From Molossus alvarezi (Eukaryota; Chordata; Mammalia; Chiroptera; Molossidae): 64,000 nucleotides of DNA. The notes beneath the pieces were generated by a model, which was not told the DNA's origin, searched no databases, and saw only the letters and a list, made by a program, of their open reading frames with translations. Each line of letters starts with the position of its first letter. The first letter of the stretch is position 1. Below are positions 41,841 through 53,815 of the stretch, in pieces. The stretch is taken from NCBI GenBank assembly GCA_037176705.1, contig CM073886.1, forward strand, positions 24,909,501 through 24,973,500, in the 5' to 3' direction. Position numbers and translations under genes: made by a program.

Positions 41841-42694
41841 TTTCCACACTCAATATTTAATCTGAAAGATTTCAGGGTTGGACTCAACCAAGAAATGGAA
41901 CCATTATGTCTGCCTGTTTACTGACTGGAATATGAGAGAGAACTGGGTCTCTGTGGGGACCCACCTGGGGGAGGCAGCAGTGTACAGTGTCAGGCAGGTG
42001 TCAATGACCAGAATAACAAAAGATATTAAGCCACTCTGGCTTATCACAGGGAAACCATAAAGTTTTGAATATTTATTGATGGACTGCTTGCAAGCATGCT
42101 GCGATATGGGCAGCTGCATTGAAAAATAAAAGAAGTATTCCTGGCTTCAGGCTTCAAGGCTTCCAGAATTATTAATGATTTCTCAGCTGGCCTCCCTGCC
42201 ACCGGCAAGAAAACACCAACAATTCTTTAATTCAAAAATTATTAATTAGGAGTAACCTTTAAGTAGAGGCAATCTCCCTGACCTTGGCTTTATTTTATAT
42301 TCTAACTTCAAGGCACTAGAAATGTAATAAACCCACAGTTTCAATATTATTCAAAACCTATAATTTTCCTTTAATTATTGCAGGTTAAAGCTTCCTTCAT
42401 TTATATGCATTATTTGAGAAATTTTATCTGGAATACATGAATATCAAAGAAGGCCTTTGAGCTCCTTCAAAACTCATTCCTTTCCACTCTGTTAAAAACA
42501 ATTACCTGTACAGGAAATCTTCTAGCACAGTTAACCAAGTATAGGAGAACCTGGACTCTATTCATGTAAATGGTAAAGATAGATAGATGGTTAGATATAA
42601 ACACAGATGGACGGACGGATGGTGAAGAGAGACAGGTAGACAGACACGAACAACTGTGTTAGTCCACAAGAAAAAAAACAGTAAAAATATAACC
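41841..42694. other. No recognised feature
   Basis: A GATA/GACGGAC-type low-complexity stretch lies at 42577-42650. Otherwise unassigned. Confidence 0.45.
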
Positions 42695-42825
42695 ACTTAA
42701 TCTCCATAGCAACTCTATATAGAATATATTGTTCTTATCACCATCTTATGCAAGCAAACTGAAGCTGAGCAAGGTTGAGTGATTTGCCCCAGGTTACTCT
42801 GCTGGAAAACAGAGGCACCATACAT
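42695..42825 (-). repeat. MIR SINE
   Basis: 'ccatagcaactctatatagaat', 'aaactgaagctgagcaagg', 'ttgccccaggttactctgctgg' in reversed MIR order. Confidence 0.7.
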
Positions 42826-42889
42826 GATATCATGATGATGCCAATAACAATGCAATAATAACCACTTTTAAAAAAACAACTCTCCTCTC

Positions 42890-43080
42890 TGCTTGGCACC
42901 CTACTTGGTATTTCATATGTATTATGTCATTTAGGCACCACAATAAATCTTTCACTATCTTTATTTAAAGTAAAGAAACTAAGACTCAGAGCAATTTAGT
43001 AGCATGGCCTAAGTCACAAAGTTATAAGTGCTGGCCTCACTTATTAGAACCCAGGTCCATCTGATATCAGTGGCCAAGAT
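42890..43080 (-). repeat. MIR SINE
   Basis: 'gcttggcaccctacttgg', 'aagaaactaagactcagagcaattt', 'gaacccaggtccatctgat' in reversed MIR order, a second copy beside the preceding one. Confidence 0.72.
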
Positions 43081-43124
43081 CTTTCCTTTGTCTTTACTAA
43101 AATTTTATTTAAAATTTTATTTAA

Positions 43125-43351
43125 GCTCGGCCAGTGTGGCTCAGTGGTTGATTGTCGACCCATGCACCAAGAGGCTTCCGGTTTGATTCCCGGTCAGGGC
43201 ACATGCCCAGGTTGTGGGTCTGATCCCCAGTGGGGGGTATGCAGGAGGTGGCCAATCCATGTCCTGTCTCATCGATGTTTCTGTCTCTCTCTCCCTATCC
43301 CTTCCTCTCTCTCTAAAATTAATAAAGAAAAAAATTTTTTTTAAGTATTTT
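43125..43351 (+). mobile_element. VES SINE, short-tail type
   Basis: Head GCTCGGCCAGTGTGGCTC, box B GTTTGATTCC, 'gtggggggtatgcaggagg', CT run and 'taaaattaataaag'. Duplication AAATTTTATTTAA at 43112-43124 and 43353-43365. Confidence 0.9.
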
Positions 43352-43365
43352 TAAATTTTATTTAA

Positions 43366-43689
43366 CACTTGCATCAAAAGCCATCAACTTTGTCTGTGGA
43401 TGGGTTGTGGAAGTCATAAGTACAGAACCTCAAAAATACTTTGCTTAGAAATATCTCCTGGGTATTAGATTTTGAGATTTGAGTAAATAAGAGCCTCTTT
43501 TAAAATGTAAATACCACCTGTAAATGTTAACCTATTAGAAAGTCACACCTTAGGATAATCCAATTTAGACTTGAGCAGCATACTGGGTGGCTTTTGCAAC
43601 TGTGATAGAATAGGTTATTTTCTTCTTTTCCTTTAGTCTGGAACATTGCAAAGGGAGGAAGAAAGAAAATAGCTAGGTACTTTTTAAAA
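43366..43689. other. No recognised feature
   Basis: No gene or repeat recognised. Confidence 0.45.
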
Positions 43690-44407
43690 TAAGCTCCTTA
43701 TTTTAGTGTCGTCTTGACTTCACAGAAGAACTGTGAAGGTAGTACAGAGTCCCCATACACCCCACATCCAGGCCGCCCCCCCCCCCCGTTATTAACATTT
43801 TACATTAACATGGTGACTTTGTCACAGTTAGTGAACCGATACCTCATACATTATTATCGACTCTAGAGCTGATCATTTTATATTTCTTTGGTTTTTAGCT
43901 AGCGTCCTTTTTCTGTTCCAGGATCCCATCCAGGCACCACATTACATTCAGTTGTGTTCCCTTAAGCTCGTCTGGGCCGTCTGTGACGGTTTCTCAGGCT
44001 TACCTTATTTTGGATGACTTGGACAGTTTGAGGAGTACTGGTCAAGTATTCTGTAGAATGCCTCTCTACTGGGATCTGTCTGATGTTTTTCTCATGATTA
44101 GACTGGGGTAATGGGTTTATGGGAGGAAGAACACAAGGGTAAAGTGCCATAATATCAAGGGTACATGCTTCAAGATGACTTATCACTGTTGATGTGAACC
44201 TTGATCACCTCGCTGAGTATTTGTCCAGGTTTCTCCACTGTAAAGTCACTCTTACTCCCCCTTTTTGTACTGTACTCTTCAGTAGGAAGTTACTATGTGG
44301 AGCCCACACTTAAAGAGTGAAGACTGAGACTCCCCGTCCCTGAAGAGGAAATAGTAATGTCAATTATTTAAAATTTGTCTGCATGGGAGAGTTACCTGTT
44401 TTGTCTG

Positions 44408-44452
<45 letters not shown>

Positions 44453-44610
44453 ATCAGCACGGACAGGTGGATGTGTATTTTATACTTTAGGTTACCATTC
44501 AATACAATTTTATTATTGTATTGCTTGAAATGTTGCGGCTCTGGCCACTGGGAGTTTTTTCAAATTGACTACTGTGTGCCTTTAACCTTATCATTGTAAG
44601 ATTTTTTTAT
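43690..44610 (-). repeat. Old L1 fragment (L1M age), 3' UTR region, with embedded CTAT array
   Basis: 'ttaacattttacattaacatgg', 'gaacagtactggtcaag'-like 'gaggagtactggtcaag', 'ctgatgtttttctcatgattagac' and 'gtttctccactgtaaagtcac' are familiar parts of old L1 3' sequence in reverse. A C-run lies at 43776-43788. Confidence 0.62.
44399..44452 (+). repeat. (CTAT)n microsatellite
   Basis: About thirteen uninterrupted CTAT units inside the old L1 fragment. Confidence 0.95.
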
Positions 44611-45329
44611 TTATTTTATTTATTTGTTTGAGCACTTCCTTACTTCCTGGCACTATAAGGCTCCCTGGGCTTATCTTGCATATTTCTTGTGTCAGTCTTA
44701 GAATCAGCCATTGTTCCACTGATACATTTTAATGGAGAATAGTATTTATTGGAGAATGGTATGAGAAACTAAGATACCGGCTCTAGGAGTGCTTGTTGCA
44801 ACTGCGGTGGCATGCGTGGCATGCTTCTAGTTCCTCTCAAGTAACAGAGAAGGAAACATGTATATACACTGGTAAAAAGAAGCAACATGTGCAAAATGGA
44901 GTCACTTGTGCCAAGCCCGTCAAGTAACTAAGATTTGATACTTAACCTAATTGCAGTTTTAGCTTCCCAGGAATGTAACTTTTAACCAGTCAACATGAAA
45001 TTACCTGGTCAGCGCTAGAGATGTAATCAGCCCAATGAACCCCTTAATTGCCCTTAGGAGAGCAAGTTTGCTTGAAACAATGTATTCTTTGCTAATAATT
45101 TCCTTCTTCCATCCCCTTTCTGTCTTTACATTTTTTCCATTTTGTTCAGCCCTTTAACTCCTTTCTATTTACTAGATGAGATGCAGCCCGATTTACAAAT
45201 TATTCAATACAGCAAATTAGATCTCTAAACGTTACTCAGTTGAATTTTAGTTATTTAACCACACATTTATCAATAAATATTTCTATACGTAACCATATCC
45301 GTTTATATTAAGTTAAACATAAGTTCATA
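44611..45329. other. No recognised feature
   Basis: AT-rich, no gene or repeat recognised. Confidence 0.45.
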
Positions 45330-45508
45330 CTAATGCCTGGGCATATTTTTTAAAATACCAACACCCAAAGCCCAACCCAGATCAACTGAATTAGAAACAA
45401 TTAACTTTGAACCCAGGCATGTGGGGGAAGTTATCTTGCCCAGGTCTAGGTAATTTTTTAAAAGCTCCCAAGGTGACTTTTATGCCACTGGCTTTGAGAA
45501 CCACTGAT
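45330..45508 (+). repeat. MER5A-like (hAT-Charlie) non-autonomous DNA transposon, 3' part
   Basis: 'cccaacccagatcaactgaattagaaac', 'taattttttaaaagctcccaagg' and the terminal 'tttgagaaccactg' match MER5A. The left end is lost. Confidence 0.65.
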
Positions 45509-46184
45509 AGAAACAAAACAGTCAATGGGAAGGCAATGTGATTTCATTTCTAGGAAACTACATGTTAAAATTACTATTAAATGGAAGAATTAGAGTATGC
45601 TCCCAATATCTCTTACATTTACATCCTCAGAGTTTTCCTAAATTTTTCAATTTGATTCAATATTTATTTATCAAACTCGGCTGCAGCAACAGTGATATAT
45701 TCTAGATGGAGTTATCCGAATCTAGAAAATCTAAGGTAGAAGAAAAAATCAACACATATATGAAACCCACATATAAAGAACATGGACATTATTTTATTCA
45801 TAAACCCAAGCAGCTTGAGAATCATCAAATAGATACCGGAGCTCCTTTGACCAGTGAAATATGATGCTAGTCAGCTATATTAGGACATTGTCATAATAGC
45901 AACATTCACCATGAAAAATAACATTAAATTGAGAGTAAACTATATGGTTTTTGTCCCCCATCTCCAGAATGGAGCTTCAAAAACCTTCAAAATGTCTTGA
46001 GTGACAGTAGTGCCATTGTATGCTAATGAGGCAACCTAAGCAGGGCCCTTAGATACCTGGGGTTGGTGGGGGAGGGGGCTGGTCACCAGAAAAACCAACT
46101 GCGTGATTAGAGGGCCGGAATTTTCAGCTACCCCACCAGAGAGGGGAAGGGACCTGGACTAAGTCAATCACATGGTCAGTAACA
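45509..46184. other. No recognised feature
   Basis: AT-rich, no gene or repeat recognised. Confidence 0.45.
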
Positions 46185-46400
46185 TAATGAATCATGCCTA
46201 TATATGAATAATACATGTAGCAGCTAATAATTACTAAGCACAGATTTTATGCCCTGGATTGTTCTGAGTATTTTTCATGCATTAATTCATTCTCACTACA
46301 TCCCTATAGATAGGTTTTACTCTTATGACCTTTTACCAGATGAAAAGAAGAACAGACATTTTAAGTAAATTCCCCAAGTTCAAATAGCTGAAATGACTTT
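46185..46400 (-). repeat. MIR SINE
   Basis: 'gctaataattactaagcacag', 'gcattaattcattctcactacatcccta', 'ttccccaagttcaaatagctg' in reversed MIR order. Confidence 0.72.
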
Positions 46401-46549
46401 TATTCCCACCTCTGACCCTTCAGTCCACCAGCTTCTCTCTCCAAATCAAGCACTGAAGCCCATTTTTTTAAGTTTTCTAGAAAATTTCTATGCACATGCA
46501 AGCATTGTTTGGAGTGAGAGAGTTAAATATACCGAAAATTGTAGAGGGT

Positions 46550-47045
46550 AATATAACCAGCACCTAGGAACTCACAATCTAAAATTAACAAAAGTAAATG
46601 TTTGATTATACTTGAATCCGATTATATTTAAATAAAAAAATAAAATAGTCAATATCATTAAAATCTCACTTTTTAACCCCTTCCCAATTCTATTCATTCT
46701 GTTCTTCTAATGCATGATTTTATTCTACATATCACTAAAGTAGCGTGTGTTCATATCCATTGTTTTGTGAGGTTTTTGTCTACTTAATGGTATCTTTCTG
46801 CAACCTTCACCTTTTCCTTGACATTGTTTTTTAAAGATTTATTCTTGTTTATACACATTGATTTCATCTATCATCACTGCTATACAGTATTCTACTGCAT
46901 AAAAATCTATTTTATTTATCCATGCCCCTACTTTGATATGACATGTCAAAACACTTTAAAAATTCCTTTGAGGTAAATTTCACATGACATAAAAATCCAC
47001 CATTTTAATCATTTTAAAGGGTACAATTTTAAAGACTACTAATAT
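46550..47045 (-). repeat. Old L1 fragment, degraded
   Basis: 'ctgctatacagtattctactgc', 'tccatgcccctactttgatatg', 'aaaaatccaccattttaatcattttaaagggtacaa' are typical of reversed old L1 3' UTRs. Confidence 0.5.
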
Positions 47046-47299
47046 CAAAACGAATTGAGAACTTCGGACTTGAAATACAATGAGCATACAAGGACAGGTG
47101 GGGGACACCAATCTCCTTGACTTTCCTTTCCTTCAAAGTTATGTCTCCAAACTCCCCAAACCGACAGTCACCTTGAGTCATCTACTGCTTCATTTCTTAT
47201 GCTTTGCTCAAGTCAATAGCTGTGTGCCTACCTTTGCAAAGTCTAAATGGATTGACACATCTGGATTGGCTTCTGTGGCCAAAGACTAGCATAGTTCTC

Positions 47300-47640
47300 A
47301 GTCTTAGCCGGGTCAGGCTTCCAAAACAAAATACCATAGACTGGATGTCTTAAACAATAGAAACTTATTTCTCACAGTTCCGGAGCCTAGAAGTCCAAGA
47401 TTAGGGTGCCAGCATAGTGTGCTTCTGGGGAAGGCCCTCATTTTACCTGTCTTGCAGATGACTGTCCTCTAGCTGTGTCCCCATCTGCTGAAAAAGGTGA
47501 GGGGCTCTGGTCTCTCTTCCTCTTCTTATAAGGACACCAACCCTTATAAGGGAGCCAGGGCCACACTTGTGACCTCTTAATCTTAATTACTTCTTTAGAG
47601 GCTGTATCTCCAAACACCATCACTGGAGTTTAGGGCTTTA
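47300..47640 (-). repeat. MLT1-type MaLR LTR
   Basis: 'gtcaggcttccaaaacaaaataccatag', 'agaaacttatttctcacagttccgg', 'cttcttataaggacacc' and 'gggctttaacatatgaat' match reversed MLT1. Confidence 0.82.
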
Positions 47641-48244
47641 ACATATGAATTTGGCCAGAAACAAACATTCGGTCTAGCATCCTCTATACATGTGAGTTAT
47701 CACAGCTGAGCCTAGCAGGTATGCAAACCCACTGCCATCAATGTAAAATACTGGGCTGAGTGAACCGTCCACACTGCATGAAAATTCTGCACCTGGGCAC
47801 AGATATGGATACAGAGAAGCCAAACCATTGGCCCAGTCTCAGGCCCAGGAAGTAACTCCAACATTTGCACCAAGGACAGAAAACTCTGCTTCCCCATTTG
47901 TTTGTGAAAACTGCTGTCATCAACAAGAGGTCAAACTAGAAATGCATATCACACCCGATGCAGCCTGGGCTGGGCCAGTCAGGAAGGGGTGGGATGAAAT
48001 ATAAATCCTCCAAGAGAAGAGAAAATCTGCACAACTGTCTTGAGCCAAACCATGAACACGAGGAAGAACCTTCACCATCTGAGAGGCTAACAAAGGTGCT
48101 GCCCAGAGGCTATTCCACCAATAGGAATGGATTGCCCAATTAAGTTCAACAACTTTGACCAAATGAATTTTGGAACTGACCTGTTATCTGACTAAATCAG
48201 GACTGGCAGGCCACTTGGCTACAGTGGGTGACCATATGGTATAG
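47641..48244. other. No recognised feature
   Basis: Overlapping short frames on both strands, no domain and no repeat recognised. Confidence 0.45.
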
Positions 48245-48395
48245 ACAGAGGAACAGAAGTTTTAGGATCAGTGTAGGCCTGGGTTCAAATTCCAATGGCA
48301 AATTACCTATAAAATCCATTTGGGCAATGAATTTGACCGACATGAGTCTACTTTCCAGATCTGTAGAATGGAGATGATAAAATATTCTCGTAGGG
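48245..48395 (+). repeat. MIR SINE
   Basis: 'cctgggttcaaattccaatgg', 'tctactttccagatctgtagaatggagatgataa' in MIR order. Confidence 0.7.
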
Positions 48396-48399
48396 TCCA

Positions 48400-48600
48400 C
48401 TGGAAAGAAGTGTTGAACACTTACCATGTGCTGGGTGCTGTGCTGTACTTCTACAACCTTCACAACGATTGAAGGGGGTAAATTTGTACCCCCTATGACA
48501 GACCAGGAAACTGAGTCATGGAGAAGTCAAGTAGCTTGCCTGCCCAAGTTCACACAGTTCGTGAGAGGTGAGAGACAGAGTATGTGACATTTAGCTGTTC
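48400..48600 (-). repeat. MIR SINE
   Basis: 'caggaaactgagtcatggagaagtcaagtagcttgcc' is the reversed MIR core. It abuts a plus-strand MIR. Confidence 0.8.
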
Positions 48601-48789
48601 TCAGGCACTGAGGAGGCTTTCGATCAATGCTTCCTCCTCGCTCTACGTTATTCTCACTAATGTTCATAAACTATTCTCACTAACTCTAATAAACTTTGGG
48701 CTTAGGCAGTTGAGGCCCCTTTAAAAATGTAAAGATGTTAACTAGGGCAAATAGCACATCAAACCATATCAGGCATGAAATCCAATTAG

Positions 48790-48970
48790 CTTAGCATCTT
48801 GTTTTCCAAACTTCCCTGAAGACAAAAATCACTTGTGACACTTGATGTTTCTCCCCACTTCCCAGGACCCTGCCCTGGAGATTCTGAAGCAGTGGATTGG
48901 GACAGAGGCTGGGAATTTTAAATTTCAACAACCACTTCAGATAATTCTGATACTCAGGGAAGCTAAGAGC
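48790..48970 (+). repeat. MER5A-like DNA transposon fragment
   Basis: 'ttccccacttcccaggaccctgccctggagattctgaagcagtgg' and 'aacaaccacttcagataattctgata' match the MER5A interior. Terminal repeats degraded. Confidence 0.6.
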
Positions 48971-49059
48971 TAACAGGGAGAAGGGACCTGTGGGAAGTAT
49001 ATGGCCATTCAAATAGTGTCATAGACTCTTACAAATAGTGTCATAAAAAACAGTGCACC

Positions 49060-49180
49060 TTATTTTATCCCATCTCTTCAGTTCGTCGAAGAGGACACTG
49101 AGTCCCAGCACAGGGAAGTGACTCACACAGCCTAGGTATGGTAGGCTAGGAAGTTGAGCCAACATTTTCTGACTCTCAAG
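49060..49180 (-). repeat. MIR SINE fragment
   Basis: 'gaggacactgagtcccagcacaggg' and 'agcctaggtatggtaggc' in reversed MIR order. Confidence 0.65.
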
Positions 49181-50904
49181 GCACTTTCCTCTCTTCTAAC
49201 ATCTTCAGGTTAAGCAAGTATTAGTTGGGGTGAGAGATACAGAGGTAAAGGCAATTGAGAACACTACGAGATACCTAACCAGGGTAAGTTTGGATGGGAC
49301 ACTGTGTGAATGGCCCTGAGCAGCCCAGGAGGAAACAAGAGAGATGGGAAAAGGGAAAAATAAAAGACTGCTTCTGGTATGTTTTGTAAGACCTGGTTTT
49401 TCATATTTATTCATATTTATAGTCTCTCTTTCTTTCTCCTCTACTTTTTTCTTCCATCTTTTTCTTTCTCTCTCTTTTGTGTTCTCTCTATACCTTTTTC
49501 AGATATGTTCCCAATGTTGACCTAAATTAAGAGGCAAACTGAGGCCAGCTCAAAATTCAAAAAGATGAGTTTACTTGGGGTAGCAAAGGAATTGCAACTC
49601 TGGAAACGCAAACTGTAGCAAGCTACAGGTGAGTCTGATGAGGATTTGGGTGGGCTGTCTTTATGGGCAGGTATGTAAAGAGGGGAGAGGTCAGTGAGGG
49701 CCAATGTAAATCAAAACAAATACAGACCATCTTTGAAAATTCCAGCAGACAAAATCAGTCCAGTCATACAAAAAAAAAAAAAGAAAGCTCAATTTAATTT
49801 ATTTTGTGAGATCAACCCAACCTGGGACATTTTTTATTCAAGTCTCTGAAAACCACTAGCAAAATCTGAGATAAGACAACCCCTGATGAATTCCCTATCA
49901 TTTGAGAAAATTCCAATATTATCCATTTTCTCTAAATCAGGCATTGACAGGAAGCCAGTCTCTCACAGTTTTGTTTTCCAGAGGGCACAAAACTGAGATT
50001 TTCCATTTTCTATCCTCTGGTTCCATTTTACATTGAAATCCTTTCACACCAACCAACTACAAATATAACTTTTGTTTACAGGAAACTCCGATTTCTTATT
50101 CAGTTCCTGAAAAGAATTCGACTTTTCCTTCTCTCGGTGACCTCTGTTCAAAGAACCAGCTTCTCCTGTCCAGTAGTGGTGTCCTCCTTCTTCACTTAGT
50201 CCAGGGTCACTTGTTAATGCTCTGCTGGAAACATTTGAGAGCACTCAGGCCCTGGTTGGAGCAAATCTGAACCATCTAGCATCCTGCTCCTTGGCTATCT
50301 AACAGACCTCTGTGGGGGGGGGGGGGCGGGGGGGTTCCTTGATCTGGGGCATATCTTGGAATCAACAAGAAAAGTATACTGAGGGAAGGCTCAAGTTGAA
50401 TTGCAATGCCTTAGCTTTGCTTTGAGCTGATCAGGGCATATGGGGAAAGTCATTTCTAAGCTCCTAGAACAGAAAAACCGATGGATTCTGCCAGCTTGGG
50501 TGAGGAGCAATCAATTAGCCTGGTTCCCAGTGAGTGCATTGGATAGCAGTCAGTGACACAAGGGAGAGTCAAGATGTCCTTCTCGGGAAGTCACAAGCTC
50601 TGCTGACCCTCAGGGCAAATATCTCATCAACTGACACCCCACGAGGAACCCTTCAAGAACCTGGACTGGGGGTTTCCCAAGTCTGATCAGATTGTGATCT
50701 CGATCCCCACCTAGATGCCCAAATCTGAAGACATAAATAGTGGAACCCATCAGAAATTGATCTTTTTGTTTTTTAAATCTACTTCCCAGAACAGTCTTCT
50801 GCAAATACTATTCAAACCCTGATTAGCATAATCAGATCAAAGGCAAAAGACTTTCCCTTTCCACTGGAGAAAGGCGGAAGAAGATACACTCAGCTCTGGT
50901 GCAA
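49181..50904. other. No recognised feature (1.7 kb) except a G-run
   Basis: No gene or interspersed repeat that I can name. A 13-G run followed by C and 7 G lies at 50314-50334. Confidence 0.45.
50314..50334 (+). repeat. Poly(G) tract
   Basis: A long G run broken by a single C. Potential quadruplex-forming sequence. Confidence 0.9.
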
Positions 50905-51110
50905 AAAATTCTTAGGTTTAAATCTTGCCTGTCATTTGCCAGCTGTGTGGTCTGGAGGAAGTTACTTAAATTAACTGAGTCAAATGTCTCCATCTGGAAG
51001 ATGGGAATGATGCTAACAAGACCTATTTCAAAAGGATGTTGAAAGGATTTAATGAGGTGATCAATGTAAAGCACTTAGAATGGTAGCTGGAACTCAGTAT
51101 GTTTTATCAC
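50905..51110 (+). repeat. MIR SINE
   Basis: 'tgccagctgtgtggtctggaggaagttacttaaattaactgag' to 'taaagcacttagaatggtagctgg' covers core and 3' end. Confidence 0.85.
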
Positions 51111-51114
51111 TGTC

Positions 51115-51230
51115 CTCATCATGGAGGCGACCAGGGCTCAGAAAGTTTAGTTAATTGCCCCAAATTGTTGCTAAGTAAAAGACAAACAGAATTCTAACCT
51201 GGGCCTGTCTGATTTCAATACTTAAGTAAT
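51115..51230 (-). repeat. MIR SINE fragment
   Basis: 'ggctcagaaagtttagttaattgcccc' and 'tctaacctgggcctgtctgat' in reversed MIR order. Confidence 0.72.
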
Positions 51231-51694
51231 TGGCGGTAACTTTAAATATTAGTATAGTTATGTCTGATATGATTAGGTTATTAAAACCTGTTCCATTACT
51301 TTGCAATCAGGAGAACAATCCAAAGATCTGAACCATTAACTGTGAATAGTAAAGGTTCTTAGTAGCCATTGGCCAATTCCAAAGCTGTGGCCATAAGATC
51401 TAGCCAAATTAAATTACCAAGAGCATAACCCTAACATTTCTAATGTTATCATTTCCATATGACTTTAGTTTTTATATATATACATACATACATACACACA
51501 CACACATATGGGCAGATTCACCCTCTTAATAATATTCACCGTAGTTAACATTAACATGAGTTTTTATTCCCCCAAGAATTCTTGTGTGGCTTCTGTTTAT
51601 GCTTAGTTTCAGAGGGCAGTCAGCCTAGGATAGATCCTTAGGTGTGATAAACCAAGAAACAATACATGACACTCATTCAAACACCACTTACTTA
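51231..51694. other. No recognised feature except a TA/CA microsatellite
   Basis: Mixed TATA, CATA and CACA run at 51473-51508. Otherwise unassigned. Confidence 0.45.
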
Positions 51695-51875
51695 AGTAAT
51701 GGAGTCAGACTGACCCAGGTTAGAATTCTGTTTCTGTTTCTTACTTAGCAACTATTTGGGGCAATTACCTAAACTTTCTGAGCCCTGGTCTCCTCTACAA
51801 TGAGGACAATGATAATAATATCTTTCCTAGTCTTCATGGGGATTAACTAAGATAAGCATAGGAACTCAAAAAACA
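51695..51875 (+). repeat. MIR SINE
   Basis: 'ggggcaattacctaaactttctgagccctggtctcctctacaatgaggac' is a MIR core. Confidence 0.82.
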
Positions 51876-51914
51876 AAAAAGTTCTTTCTTTGCTTTTCCC
51901 TGCAACTCCCCCAG

Positions 51915-52080
51915 GCTCGCTCTCTCTTGACTATTTCACATTCTGCTTGTTGGTGAGATCCATAGGGACAGCGATCATGTCTGTTTTTTCATCATCGTAT
52001 CTCCTGTGCACAGCACAACTTATGGCACATAATGGGTATTCAATACATATCTATAGAATAAATGAATAACTGAATAAGCA
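51915..52080 (+). repeat. L2 LINE 3' end
   Basis: 'gtgagatccatagggacagcgatcatgtctg', 'tatggcacataatgggtattcaatac', 'aataaatgaataactgaataa' follow the L2 3' end. Confidence 0.75.
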
Positions 52081-52884
52081 TCAGCTGCCTAAAGAATGTG
52101 AGGAGCCCTTTGTTTTCATCCATCCTATCTTCCTACCTTCCTCCTGACTCCACTTTCTTCCTTTCCTGAGGTTCTAGCAATGGGAACAATATCCTCACAG
52201 TAGATATTTTTGGATGAAGATGCAGGGCATTGAGCTCTTTCTCTCTCTTTCTCTCCATCTGCCTTTATTCCTATGCTACTAATAGCTTTGAAAATCCCCC
52301 TCCCCCCATAGGATGAATGACAGCTATTGGCCGAGAACATTTTCAGAAGTGACCCTCGTGGCATGAAGTTATTTTAAGCCTGTGGTATCTTATCTATTTT
52401 GCAGTCATAAATGAGTTCTACAGGCTCTCTTAGAACTGTATAAAAGGCTGTCTGTTCAAGGAGCACTAGGAAATGAACCTTCTCTTCCTTCCAAAAATAC
52501 GTCAGACAAGCTCAAAAAGAAAAGGTGACAGTATCCAGGTGGAATGGGGAAGCTCAGTTCACACTTGGCATTGAAAGCCCATATCAGTGGCCCCAAAGAC
52601 TGAGGCAAAATTACAAAAGAAGCAGTTTATCTTCCTCAACTACCCTATTCCATCTTGCCTTACAGCTTCAGCCTTTATTGATCCCCCAAATGTCTAGGGC
52701 TCCTCGACACTGAGATCTCCTTTAATTGCCCTTTATCTCACTCCCATAGTGCCTCAGATTCCATTTTGCGAACATGATTTTTTTTAAATCCACCTTTATA
52801 TATTAGTTAATTAACGAATGATTTAGATGCCTTGAATATGAAGAACAAATTGCTTTCTTTGATATTTCCCAATGGGTATTCCAC
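52081..52884. other. No recognised feature
   Basis: No gene or repeat recognised. Confidence 0.45.
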
Positions 52885-52975
52885 TGAATTTGTGGTTATT
52901 ATTCATCATCTATCCTTAGAAACTGGAATAGTGCCAGGCACCTACTAGGTTCTCAATCTATATTTATTGAGAGAA
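52885..52975 (+). repeat. L2 LINE 3' tip
   Basis: 'agtgccaggcacctactaggttctcaatctatatttattgag' matches the L2 end. Confidence 0.65.
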
Positions 52976-53158
52976 AAAATATTCTGTGAAAAAAAGGGAC
53001 TAAAATTAGTTTTGATTTAAATTAGGTTGGACTGTAACAGAAATTCAAAATATCAATGGTTGAAACTAAATCATATTAATTTTGCTGTCATATAAATGTT
53101 TATAGGTTGGCAATTCAAGGGTGATATGGTGGCTCTACTTTATAAGAAAACAGAGCCA

Positions 53159-53410
53159 GCCCTGGCCTATATCTCAGTGGGTAGAGTGTCAGCCCGTACA
53201 CCAAAGGGTCACAGGTTTGATTCTCAGTCAAGGGCATGTACCTGGGTTGCAGGTTTGATCCCCGGCCTCTATAGGGGCATGTGCAGGAGGCAACCAATCG
53301 ATGTCTCTCTCATATCAATGTGTCTCTCTCTCTGCCTCCCTCCCCCCACCTTCCACTCTCTCTAAAGATCAATGGAAACATCCTCCGGTGAGGATTAACA
53401 ACAACAAAAA
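53159..53410 (+). mobile_element. VES-like SINE, intermediate type
   Basis: Head GCCCTGGCCTATATCTCAG, box B GTTTGATTCTC, 'gcatgtgcaggaggcaacc', CT run, 'ctaaagatcaatgg' and then 'catcctccggtgaggatt'. It combines the short-tail body with the long-tail ending. Duplication AAAACAGAGCCA at 53147-53158 and 53411-53422, perfect. Confidence 0.92.
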
Positions 53411-53489
53411 AAAACAGAGCCAATAAAGAAAGAAATTGTGGAGAGGCCAGTACTTTTAGAAGTTGCAAGTACTATAAACTACCTACTAC

Positions 53490-53605
53490 ATAAGCAAGCA
53501 CAGAACCTTGAGTCGGACAGGATGAAATGTTGGCCCCAAAACGTACTACATATATGAACTTGGGCAAGTGAGTAAATTTTCCTGGGTCTGTTTTCTCAGC
53601 TGTAT
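53490..53605 (+). repeat. MIR-like fragment
   Basis: 'gaacttgggcaagtgagtaaattttcctgggtctgttttctcagctgtatgaaa' is a degraded MIR core running into a GGA array. Confidence 0.6.
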
Positions 53606-53815
53606 GAAAAAGAAGGAGGAGGAGAAAGGAGGAGGAGAAAGGAGGAGGAGGAGAAAGGAGGAGGAGGAGGAGAAAGGAGGAGGAGGAGGAGAAAGGAGGA
53701 GGAGGAGGAGTGAGGGAGGAAGTCGCTGGAGTTGAATTAGAAGAGAGGACAGGAGGAAGGGGAGGGGTGGAGAAGGAGAAGAGGAAATGGAAAAGGAGGA
53801 GGAGAAGCAGAAAAA
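53606..53815 (+). repeat. GGA/GAAAGGA polypurine array
   Basis: About 210 bases almost free of pyrimidines, built of (GGA)n blocks spaced by GAAAGGA and lengthening from 2 to 4 GGA units. It arises directly after the MIR-like core, as happens when the A/G-rich end of an element expands. Confidence 0.93.

Noticed and set aside
41293..41865. 190-codon open frame
   Set aside because: It begins inside a reversed L1 3' UTR and ends in an L2-like piece, so one coding exon cannot explain it.
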